Assembly (NCBI RefSeq): GCF_029227915.1
Contig: NC_079878.1
Location: 5,148,001 to 5,208,000, forward strand
DNA: 60,000 nt
Source of the DNA: Hydractinia symbiolongicarpus
Taxonomy: Eukaryota; Cnidaria; Hydrozoa; Anthoathecata; Hydractiniidae
Direction: 5' to 3'
Part shown: one piece after another, positions 1-12,300 of the stretch
Layout of the letters: the number at the start of each line of letters is the position of its first letter
Position numbering within the stretch: position 1 is the first letter of the stretch
Position numbers and translations under genes: made by a program
Notes under the pieces: generated by a model
Databases searched by the model: none
What the model saw: only the letters and a program-made list of their open reading frames with translations
What the model was told of the DNA's origin: nothing

Positions 1-361
1 CACCGCAGCATAATTCTGAGGCCCTCCTGCTGAGTAAATAATGTGCTAGAAAACGAACCCGTGGATTTCTTCACGGAGAATACGTCAAATTTTTTTTCGT
101 ACACTGAAACTCGATGTGAAGTGTGAGTTTAAAAGTTACCCATATTGAAACAAATTTACTTCTACAGATTATTATGACAGTGGTTTGCTACGGGAGCAAG
201 AGAAACTTAAGTTCGATATGAAGATGCTAACAATGTAACCTCGTTTATAATGCCTAATTTTTTTTATTTTATTTGGCGCTAGGCATTTATCTACATGCCC
301 AGGGTCATCATCATAAAAATCACATCATAAAAATAGCAAAGACATATTTGATTGTGTTTAG

Positions 362-3300
362 GTCTCGACTCATCACTTATTCGAACCAAACGAAAACCAT
401 TTTCCGAGTATGACTATATTGAAGAAAGTAAAAATGAAGTTTTTGCTGACCACGACCCTCCAATACCAATCAGGACACAAAGGCAGACCGTCGATAAAAC
501 TTCAGACGTTATGATTGAAAAACCAATAACTAACATTTTTGAACATCTAATTCAAAAAAGTAAAATGAAACATATGAAGATGGAAAAGCGAAATCTTGTG
601 GCCCGACCAAAACCCGATCCATTTCTGAAACTAAAATCGTTTTTTGACGAGCTAAATAAGAAATCGGCTGATGAGACTGTGATGGAGAACAAACGTTCTG
701 TGCACTCCACTATTGAAAACATAAACAAGGCTAAGGTAGTATCTAAAAAGGCGATAATGGAAGATTTACAATTTGAAAATGAAGAAAACAAAAATGAAGA
801 AATAATGCATCCTAAAGAAAATCTAAAGAAAAAACAAGAAATTTCAACACCAAAAAATATGGTTCTTGCTACTGTGAGCAGAAGTAGTGAAACCAACAGT
901 GCTGAAACAGATGAAGATAATGACGTCAGTGGATCTGGAAGTGGAGAAAGTGGAAGTGGAGAATCTGGAGGTAAGGAAAAAGGCTATCCTTATCCCAAAT
1001 CACGTGTAATAAATACACGAATTTTTTTTCTAAGGTAATATTTTTTAGCTTCTTTTTCAAAATTATTTAAATTTATACGTATAGACGGTTCCGGTGAATC
1101 AGAATCTGGTTCAGGGACACCAATGGAATTTTCAAAAGATGTAAATAAACGCAGTTCTACTGAAGATAACTATGACGAATTATTTGAGAATCCGCCATCT
1201 TTAAAAAAGCAAAATGGGATGGGTCGAAATAAAAGACAAGTTAGAGATGATGACGACGAGGAAGGGAATCCTGATTTCGAAGGATTACCAGAACATTTAG
1301 GTAAGTTATAATATACGCATTATAAAAACGAAGCAATTTAATGTAACCTCTTTGAATGAAACTTGCAAAGAAAATTAACAACACATTTGGGCAAAAATTG
1401 TAAAGACATTATTTATTAGACCTGAATTTAGTGTGTGTAAAAATAAGTATGCGATGATTTAATGCGAATTACTCTGACTCGATGTTCCATATGCAATGAA
1501 AAAAAAAATTTGAAATCTTGGACTTGCATGCTCTCAGGGAAAATATTTTTTTACGATATTAGTGCAATAACATTTTCGTTTCTTAATAAGCAAAAATATA
1601 GGATTGAAAACTTTTTATCTATACACAGGAAAACTGCTTTGTCCATGTAAGCAGTTTGAAAGGCTAAGAGTATCTTTATAACCAAGGTTTCTTTGTTAGC
1701 TATCGACTTCTTCAAAGGAAGATTGGTATCACCTTTTTGATGCTAGAAAAACATTTATTACTGTTTTGTTAATTCTGTTATTTTCAGCAACCATTAGAAG
1801 AGAGAATCCAAGAGTAAAAATCTTGAAACGAGAGGCTAAAGATAAATACATACCTGATATACCATTACCTTTCAACGATATTGCAGCTGAAGTAAATCCA
1901 GTGACTGGAGAAATTATTAAAAAGGAAGTAAAGCATGTAATGAAACGACTGGTCCCATACCCCACAAAGCAACCTGTCAAAATAATTCCCTACAGAGAGT
2001 TAAAATCAGTGAATGTAATTAAAAGGGCTCTTACAGAAGAAGAATTGAAGAATTTAAGGATTATAGATGAAGAAAAGGTAGCTAGCATAGATATTTGTTT
2101 TTTTCAATGCAATTAGTATTGTATCAATCCAAGTTGTTGACTTTCTATAGCTGGCTTTGGGAAATTAAAGGAACAAACTTTCTCTATATGGCAACTCAGG
2201 AAGTATAACCTAATTAAAATATTACTTGATGCTGGGTTTCTTTAGTAAACCAGCACATAAACGCCACAAATGTTGCATAAATGATGAATGTGGTGTTAGT
2301 GAAAATCACTTTTGAAGGTTTACAGTCTCCTAAACAGTGTCTCTTCTTTTGTACAGAATAAATTTTTGCTGTAATTCTGAGGATTCACCGCTTCCCTTTT
2401 TTATTACATTACATAGATTTTCTTTCTTTTACATTTCTTTGTACTTTTAGGCGAAAAGTTTATTTGATGATGACGAGGGAGATTTCTTAAAACACGTAAA
2501 GAAAGATGGCATCTATTACGATACAAGACATAAAAGATTTCTTATCACAGCTAATGCAGATAGCATAACTAAAGATGCTAAAGCTGAAACGAAGAGGAAT
2601 AACTTTAAGATGGAGAAAGTTATATCCATTCCAAAAAGACATGACATTACTTCAACAAATGTCTTGAAAAAAAGAGGAGTGGAGAAAAGAGAGTCAGTTG
2701 CAGTTACACCAAAACAAAAGAGAACCACTGATATTGTGAAAAAGTCTTTAAACAATGCATCCGGATTAAAAAAAGTCAATACAAATCAATCTTTAAATGA
2801 AACAGCGGCTGTTACTAAAGTGCAAAAAATAAACTCTACGGTTGGTCAATCAAATGTTGACATTACAAATATAACAACGTCCAACAATGCAACAAATTCG
2901 TCCTCAGAATACCAAAAAGATAACCCTACGAAATCTAACAGAGCAGAGAATAACACTTCGACAAATTCTAACGTGACAGCTACAGATAGTAAGATAGTAA
3001 AACGCGATTTATCTGAGACGGAACATAGAAAACCACTCAAACAATCTGCTGAAAAGCCGAAATCAGACATTCTAAAAATGCATAAACGTGATATACTTTC
3101 TGATGACGATCCAAATATCGATGAACTGATGCGAACGCAGGGGAAAGAAGCTGAAATGATCAGACATGGTAAAAGTATGAAAACCGCAGAAAATGTTTAC
3201 AAGTTTGCTCGCAGTGTGATGAATCTTGTAAATGATGCGAAAAGTGATAAAACTAAAAGACATTCTGAAAGCACTCAATTAACAGGTGTTTGGTCTGGAC

Positions 3301-6300
3301 TAGGGACAGCACCTGAATTTGTTCCTGGTCTTATCAAGCGTGATTATGATGACAGATCACTTAGTGGTGCTTCGAAAGGTAAAAGACAGGCAGATGGACA
3401 GAAAGACATTTCTCGGCTGATGTCAAGAAGATCTAACAATGTGCAAAAGAAAAGGGTATCTAAACGCGAATTGCATGTGAATGAGGTTGAAATCAAACAT
3501 GCTAGTCGCAAAAGAACACATAAATTCGAAGTTAATGCACAGGCTAAACGAAATGTAGAACATAAAGGTATATGGACTGGGGAGCACGGTTTTCCATTAT
3601 ATAGGGAAATACATACAAGCCCTACCAAGATAAAACGCGATGCGGATATAGATACAGATGAAGACGATGTGAAGACACCAAAGGAAGAAAACAATGAAGA
3701 TCTCCCCTTGTTAAGTAAAAGGGATGTGATTCCATCAGATGAGGAGGATGAAAAAGAAAAAAAAGATAAGGTTTCTAAAGAGAAACGTGAAATCACAGAA
3801 CAAATGGAAATGAAACAAATGGAGTTGGGAAGTTTAGGTTCTATAAATATGACCCCTAAGAAAACGAAAAAGATAAAGCGAGACAAATCTAGTAAAAGAC
3901 AATCTAGTGGGAAAAAATTAAAGAGATCTGACAACGAAATGGAAAAGGAGATGATTTCACATCTAACAACAACACCCGTTCAGGATGGGAACGTTGTTCT
4001 TGCATTTGATGAAGTAAAAGAATTATTACCTACAAAAAGATTTTTTAGTCAAGATGAAGAACAAGTCCTGGAACCAATTAATCAACAACAAACAGCTGTT
4101 CCTTCTGCATCAGTAATTGATATTGACAAAGAACTAGCAGATTCGATGATCCTGGCTGGTGAAAAACGCAGTAATGTGTATCCTAGTGGGCTAACAGCAA
4201 CCAAGATAGAATACGAAAACAACAGTGATGATAAACCCGGAAACGAAAGAAGCAAATTAAATCCATCGTTGTTGCAAAAGGATAACCAATTAAAGAAAGG
4301 TCAGCTCGCAAAGGTGCAAAGTGAAGAGACACAGCGTAAGTATGATCAAATGAGAAACTGGGTTCAGGACAGTAAAGATCCTGCAGAAATTGAGAACGAG
4401 AGGAAAATACAAGAAGTCAGTGATCAGCTAGCTGAGTCAAACACTGAGTTGGAAAAGCTAAAAGTAATAAACAAAGCCGAAAGTGATAGCGCATATTTAG
4501 CAAAAAAACTCGAGGAAAAAAATAACATGGATAATGATTCTGTCCAATTTCGCGAAGAAAAGTTTAAGAAACTTCAACAGCAAATTTTGGATGAACAAGA
4601 GATTTATCGTAAGCTCGTTGATGAACAACGAAAATTATACGAAGAGAAGATGAAAGCAGAAGAGCCAAAGGTAGGAATTAGTGAAAGCGGAAAAGTAAAT
4701 ACAACTACAGAGAACAAAGAAAATGAAGCTACAATGCAAAATAATGGCTCTTTAAAAGGCACATCGTCAGAGAAAGGTTCCGTATCAGCAACAGAAACTT
4801 CTATAAGTGACAAGATTCCAAGTAAAACATGGGACGCTTTGGATATGCACATCGGAGATCAGCACAATCAAACTATCGCAACTCCCCAGACATGGGAGCA
4901 TTTTGATCGATTGCACAATGATAGTAGCGAGACGTTTCCTGAAGCAAATAATGAAGACGTTACTAATGAAACTGCTCCTGCAAGCGAAGATCAGGCATCG
5001 TCATTATACCCGAAGATAGTAATAACAACCACATCAACTCCAATGATAAATATTACCGTCATACCTGAGTCAACAACAACAACAATGTTCACGACAACAT
5101 TAGTTCCTGAAACAAGATCTGAAAGTAATACTAGCAAGCAAATTATTATTGAATCAACAACTCCTCCGCCCACAACAGCCACTACAACAGTGTCAACATT
5201 AATAATGTCTTCTACAGCGAAATCAACAATAACACCAGCATCAACAACAGTATCAACATCAACAACAACATCACCACCAACAACTTTAACAACAACGACA
5301 TCAACATTGCCATCAACAACGTCATCATCATCATCAACAACAACAACAACAACAACAACAACATCTCCATCAACAACATCTCCATCACCATCAACATCTC
5401 CATCACCATCAACATCGTCCTCGACCATGTTGTCAACAACAATATCATCAACCACAACGAATGCTGAAACATCTACAATCGCCACAACAGCTTCAACTAA
5501 AACTGTAGCTCCGATTAAACCAAACCCTACTTCTCCAGTTGCAAAGACGGCAACAGCATATGTGATTAACGTAAATATGTCCTCCAATAATTCAGCTCCA
5601 ACGAAATCTATTATATCTTCTGCTGAAAACTCTGAACTTGACACAGAATCGAGTAACGTTTCTGTGCCATCGAAAGAAAAAACCGCACAAGATGCTAAAC
5701 AAATAAGCCACCTTCACAATGTCTTAATGCAGTCTGTAAATCCAGAAAGCTCAAAGAACATTGCTGACGTACGTAAACCAATACAGATTGCTGATATGAA
5801 CACGAAGTTTGATATAAAGCCAACTACAGAAAAAACCCATTCTATTGAGAAAATATCGAATGAAGAGAAATTGCCACCGACAAAGACAGCCTTGCCGTTT
5901 CCACTAGAGATTGCTTATCGACCAAGAGTTGTTTCAGCAAAAAATAAAACGAGTAAAAATCTAGAAATAGAACCTCGAGCAGATGGTAAATATATTTTCA
6001 GTTATAAATATACTTTCAATAAAAAATCTTTTAACCTAAACAGTTTCTTGATTGATTATGCTGTGATCTCTTTGTTATTTTATACCTTCTGAAACTTTTG
6101 ACGGAAGCACGTGGTAAAAGTTGGACTATTTGCAACAAAGATCGAGTCATATTTTGACATTTTGGCATATCTTTCCCCAAAGTTTCATGTGTAAAACATT
6201 AGCTAAAATTAAACACAAATTTAAACGTCAGTCAAATCTGTGTGTTGTTTATAAAAAAAAGTGTTCCTAGAATTCCAGTTTATTTTAGTAATAATCTGTT

Positions 6301-9300
6301 CCAAACCAGCATACAAACACATCAACTTTTCAACTTTAGGATATGTAGGATGCTTCATTGATCACCTTGTTCAAGGTCGTGATTTACCTGTGAGAGCAGG
6401 AATCCCTTTCGTTACACCAACCAATTGTAGAACGGCTTGCAAGAAGACTGGGTACAAGTAAGTATTGCATTTGGACCAATGTCCATATTCATTATTGTTC
6501 TTCCCAGTACTTAACAGTACCATGAAGCAAAGAAATAAATGGTGATAAACTTTTATGTTGTTGTCAAAGTTTGAATCTATATGCTCTGCTGGTGCAAAAT
6601 TATATAGAAAATATTGACAATTTCTGTGGTGTCAATATATCTCAAAATCTTTAAACTTGAATATCTTGAGACCAAAAAAAGCTTTTTTAATAATTTTAAA
6701 ATACTTATTACATTGGATTACATTTATTGTTATGTTCTCATGCGTATTCCTTCATGCAACTGTGATTTCAATGTCCACTTTTTCTTACCAGATATGCTGG
6801 TCTTCAATATGGCTACTTATGTTTCTGTGGCAACAATTACGGTAAGTACGATGTGGTACCTGACAGTGAATGCAACACGGTTTGTTCTGGTAACGATTCG
6901 TTCACATGTGGAGGATTGTGGAGAAATGAGATTTATGATACAGGTAAGAGATGAGAATTTTTAATACGTAAACATTTTTCTGAGGCCAGGCTTAAATCCT
7001 AGAATTACCTAAACAACTGTTAAGCAACACATTAAACAAGTCTCGGGTTTTAAAAGTTTATCGCTTTGAGATATGGAATCTAGTATTTTTTGTGAGTTCG
7101 TGCTCTACCTGCAACACATTTACGTAAAAAGAAATTTTAGAAAGCCACCCAAGCCCAATCCCAAATTAATTACGGCCTAAATATTTTTTTAGTACCTAAT
7201 ACCTTAATAACGTGCATTTAAATACTTTAATTTTAATCAGAGCATGTGATTGGTACATATGAAGGGAACGTTCCATTTATCATGCCACCGAAAGTAAGGA
7301 CCTCAATGACTGGTAAGTAGACAACAGTTAACCTTTTTCCCAACCCCTGTTCTTCCTGTTTTTATATTGTCGCAGTCCCGACAAGATACCCTGGGGACGA
7401 GGTTGGACATTTACAATTTTACGTTTTTATCTAATACACCTTTCCCAAATTATGGTTCTGTGTTTTTCAAATAAGGATATTCAGATAGAATATTAAATCA
7501 TCATGGCAAAAAAAGAAGTTTTTAGAGCAATATAATATTCTGGTTGGATTTTATTTGGATTTAAAGAAAATAATTATTTTAAAAACGAGGCTATTCTTAG
7601 GAAGCTCGGCTATATAAAGGGTTTGACCGTAACTTTCAGCCCGATATTGAGGCACTTAACGAACAGAAATATTTACGAAATTAGGTAATTCGTTCTACCT
7701 TTTGCTAAGGAACTTAGGGATAAGAATCATTTTTAGTATCAACCTCTTTAATTGAGTTTGACATTCAGGAAATTCAGGAAAGGTCTATTTGAGAAATTTA
7801 TTTCCATTTAATTTTTTACCCTCCTCATAATCCTTCACCCGGTTTTATTTTTGGGTTTTACGTGTCGTGTTTTTTTATTGCTTTTCAACTTTTCAACTAT
7901 GTTCTTGTGTTGTCTCTTTAATGTCGTACCGCTAGAACAACCAGAACAAACTGTAATTGTTAATATCTAATTGTTAAAGTACTCCTTTTTACATTTCTCT
8001 TATTCTTAATCTTAACAAGATCATGTTTGTCTTCTTGTTGGCCTTCCTTAATTGTTATGTGTTTTTTCTTTATGTCAGCAAATAAATGAATGAAGCATTT
8101 TGATTAGGCATTTTTCTAAGTGTACAAAAAGCTTGGCAGGCAAGTTTAATTTTTTTAAACTTACACGCCGAGCTTTTTATACGCCGATGTTCGTTTGAGT
8201 TGTTACAAATTTAAAAACATTACATGACATGCACGACAACACAGTGTATTTTTCCCGCATGGTCGCTCAGTTTTCGTTGAATGGAAATCAGCTTTACATA
8301 TAAGGTATACTGTAGAGTATCAGAGTATTATCTTATTACACCTGTCATTTATATGTAACTGACTAAATAATCTAGAACTGCCTGGCATGGTACGATCTAT
8401 CATTCCATCAGGTCCAAACATGGTAACAGCCAATGAAAAAATGGAAAGTAACCAAGAGCTTTTGAAAGAGATTCAAGACTCAGAGCAAGCTGACATCAAA
8501 GCGTTAGAAGACGAAAAACAAGATGCAATTGATCGAAGTAATATTAACGTAGTGCGCAAAGTTGGCAACTATACTGATGAAGATCTAATAAACGCTGCCA
8601 AATTAGAAATGGCACTTGATCAGGCAACTCAGGTAATATCTCCTGTATTTTTTTCCATCTAGTTTGCATCCAGTTACTAACCATTAGTATAATTATGCTG
8701 TAGACAAACGCGTTCGAAAAATGATGTCGCGTACGAAAAATAATTTTACCGTGTACTTATTTTCGAAAATATTGACTAAATTAGCGAAAATAAATAAGTA
8801 AATACGGCTGTTACGAGGGAAAAACAACTCTGTTATGAGTGACAAACAAAAAGTTTACGCTAAAAGTCATAATTTTAACGCTTGCAGAGGATATATATTC
8901 GTTACCGTTTTTTTAGATACTGTATTTGCTAGAAATTTGATGAATTTTATTTATCATATTTTTTTAACTTGTTATGGTTTTATGATGAGGTTTTGTGTAT
9001 GATTTAATAAAAAACTTTTTCGCTGAATATTTTTGTCTAAACATTAAAGCAATTTCCCGAAATCAGATTTTCAGTTCACTTAAGTTTGTTAAAACAATTT
9101 AGAGCGACGTTCATACAGTTAATCGACCACCTGATAATAATCCAGTTCCATCATCTACAACTGAATCACCGGTAGTCGACGAAGAGGATGATGATCATAA
9201 AGACAAGGTCCTTGCATCATTTGCGTACCTTCATCCTCAGCATCAAAATGATGAAGAGCCCAAACACTCTCCAGTACTGCCATTGAAATTAGAGCCGGGA

Positions 9301-12300
9301 AGTAAGTATTGAAGGAAAAAGCTTACAACTATAAAGTAGGATTTTTCTGAAGTGACCACAGTCATTTTTAAATGGTGAAATGGACATGTTGAAGGTCTTT
9401 ATTACCACTCAGCTTTAGCGCAAGAAGCTCATAAGTTTTCTTCTCTCGAGCAGAAGTCAATTTCCATTGTGCATCATTTTTTCACGCGCAAAATTAAATT
9501 CTCAGGGTAATATAACAGCTGTTCTTAATAACAGATTGTTTTTGTTCCATTACTTAAGAAAAGAATTATATACTGTGCGCGAGTACTCTTTCCCACTTTC
9601 GGACTTTCAAAATTAAAAGTCTAAATTTGATGTAAAATAGAAAAAGGGGAAAGAGAAATTAGCTTAATTCTTCTATCTAATACTTTTCGCTCAGCAGGAA
9701 TACTATACATCTAGGGGCCGTTTATATGTAAAATCTCATCCCGGGATGAGTTTCGTCTCGGGATGAGTTTCGTCCCAGACAAGTTTACCCCTGTCTCTAG
9801 TGAAAATCCTCACAAAGTTTACACGTTTCAGGCGGGATGAGATTTCATCCTGGGTTGATAAAATCTCACTCATCCCGGGATGAGTCCAAATTTTATTGAT
9901 AAACTATCAAATCAACCATAATTTTAAACTCACCATAATGCATGTAGTCAATGTCCTTGTTGTTCGTCATCTTGAAATATTGTAACCCATGTTGCTATTT
10001 TTAAGGTCAAAATATTCAAATATTATTGGCTATTCGCTATTAGAGAGAACAACAACGTGGTAGATTGAATTCAACTTTACCGCTAAGCTCAAGAGCCGTT
10101 TCTGAGCACAAATCAAGTAGTAATTTTGTTGTGCGATAACCGAAAAAAGGCAGCCAAATGAAAACGACCCTTAACTATAAATCTTTTACCTTTTCGTAGC
10201 ATGGAGGGACTTCAAAACATGTTTTCATGGCATACTAAGAGCGGAATTTTTGTAGCATAAAGGGACCTCAAACCGAATAGACTTCTTTAAACCTTTCATT
10301 GATTTGATTCCATCTTAGCCTGGAGATATTTCTACCTCCATGATCCATTTCAACTTTCTCGATAATGTATAGTAGCTTTTCACGAAGATTTCTACTGTAA
10401 ATAATTTCAAACATCCTAACTTTAGCACATTTATTTCGTGGTGAGATAATGTTACAGCAATCATGGTACGACGATTTATCAAAACCTGGCAGTATCAAGT
10501 TCAATATACTGGCTGCAAATATCGAAGAAGCTGTAAGTTAAAACAAGTTTTTTACTTCACATTTATTTATTTATTTGTAATTGTTTACCCAGAATAGCCT
10601 TTCAGTTCTTATTGGTACTGCTATCAACAAGGTCCTGTTAAAGGAGTTCGAGCGCATTTAAAGCTCCCATTGAGCTATGAAAGTCGCGCAAGCACAGCAA
10701 TCGCTCAACAAGACAACCGTCTAAGATACCAATCCTATTCTCACGCTAAATTGAAAGGATAGATTCACATTTTTATAGTCCCTGACATGACTCAGCCGGG
10801 ATTATCTCATTTCTATTGTTCGTGGTTCAAGGTAGTTGTTCTGCGGTTACTGTTTTAAAAATGTTATTTTCTCTTATAGTTGAAGAACGTATTTGTCAAC
10901 GACACATCCTTTTTAAAAGCAGAAGTAATGTCTCTGAGGTACCAAATATTTGTTCGACTAATCTAATACTATGTTCTTACATTCTGATACTTTATTCCTT
11001 TAAACTTCTTTCTTCTTCTATGCAAGGATGAATACAATTTTACACACACTACAAATAAAAAATGAAATAATGTAGTACACGCGAAAACAGACTGAAATAA
11101 AAATAATATATTGAAAAAATGAAAATAAAAATTTAAGATGGGTCGAACGTTTGTTTGTAGATGTGAATACAAGGGTATTACAATCGAAAAAGATCGCCGT
11201 CAAAACGTTCAGAGTCAATTAGGAACGTAATAGAGGAATTGATAATTTGACTGTTCTGAACAAAATTAAAAAGAGAACTATCGCCGTATAACAAAATACG
11301 AGATAAACGAATTTTAGACAGACCAGTGATCGAAGGGCCAATACTAAAAAGTTATTCAAAGAGCTTTTTTCGTGATGCTGCAAATATTTGGCAGCGCAGT
11401 AAAAATTCTGGTTCAGTACCACAAGTAATAGAATCCTGAAAATTGTGTTTAAATTTATGTTCCCGTAAGTGACTCAGACCTAATCGTAGCCGTGTTAAGT
11501 ATTTAATCCCTATAAGTCTCAAAAATAGAGTAAGGTGATGGTCTTATGCACTTCAGCAAACTACTCTTAAAAACAAACGAACAGTCTGTTCCACTCTCTT
11601 ATACAATAACGAAAAAAACTATGTGTAAAGAAATCAGTTCTAGCAAAAATCTGTTTGATTTCGCCGGTCACACGAGTAGAATAACATCTGTTTTCCAAAG
11701 GAAGGATATCAAACAAATTAGTTGGCGTACGCTTCTGTACAATATTATAAAAAACGAGAGTTTACGAAACCAATAATCCCAATTATTGGTAGAGCTTTTG
11801 CATAGATGTTTCTCTGGCACCTGTTATCGATAAAGCAGCATTATTTTGGATAGACTCAAGCTTTCTTTTGAACAGTTTAATATGTGATTGGTCAAAAATA
11901 ATGTCACCATAATCAAGGTGTGGTCTAACAAACATTTTATAGATTTGTTAAAGCGACCTTTGAGGAACATAATGGAAAAACGCCTTAATCACTCCTATTC
12001 CTTTATTAGCCTTCGATATTCTTTCCGTTAAGTGATCATAAAATTCAATCTTTCATTTAGGATTAGTCTTGAATGCTTATGAGAACGAGAAGGTATAATA
12101 GCAGTGTTATTAAAGTGTAGGACAGGATGTACCATCTTATTACGTTTATGCAAAAAACACAACTTCAACTGCCTGCTTAGAAGGGTCAGGATTAAATGAC
12201 ATTTTCCATTGATAAGCCCATTTTTTGATAGCAGATAAATCGTGACTTAGCTTATCATGAGAAACAGAGGGTTCATTTACTACTGAGAAGATCGAAGTAT

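Noticed and set aside
38-85. Hairpin text CCCGTGGATTTCTTCACGG resembling the Helitron 3' end
   Set aside because: No CTAG terminus follows at the right distance, so only a hairpin resemblance remains.
168-234. Possible upstream exon of the WSC protein (acceptor TTCTACAG, then DYYDSGLLREQEK-like frame)
   Set aside because: Its only usable donor (GTAACC at 235) leaves phase 2, whereas the exon at 362 must be entered in phase 1, and the sequence is too short to judge otherwise.
4991-5644. 217-residue Asp/Val-rich open frame on the minus strand
   Set aside because: It is the complement of the ACA/TCA repeat tract of the sense exon; such tracts lack stops on the antisense by composition.
10268-10504. 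78-residue minus-strand open frame in a WSC-gene intron
   Set aside because: No recognisable domain; the region carries repeat text such as the CTACCTCCATG box found again near 27900.
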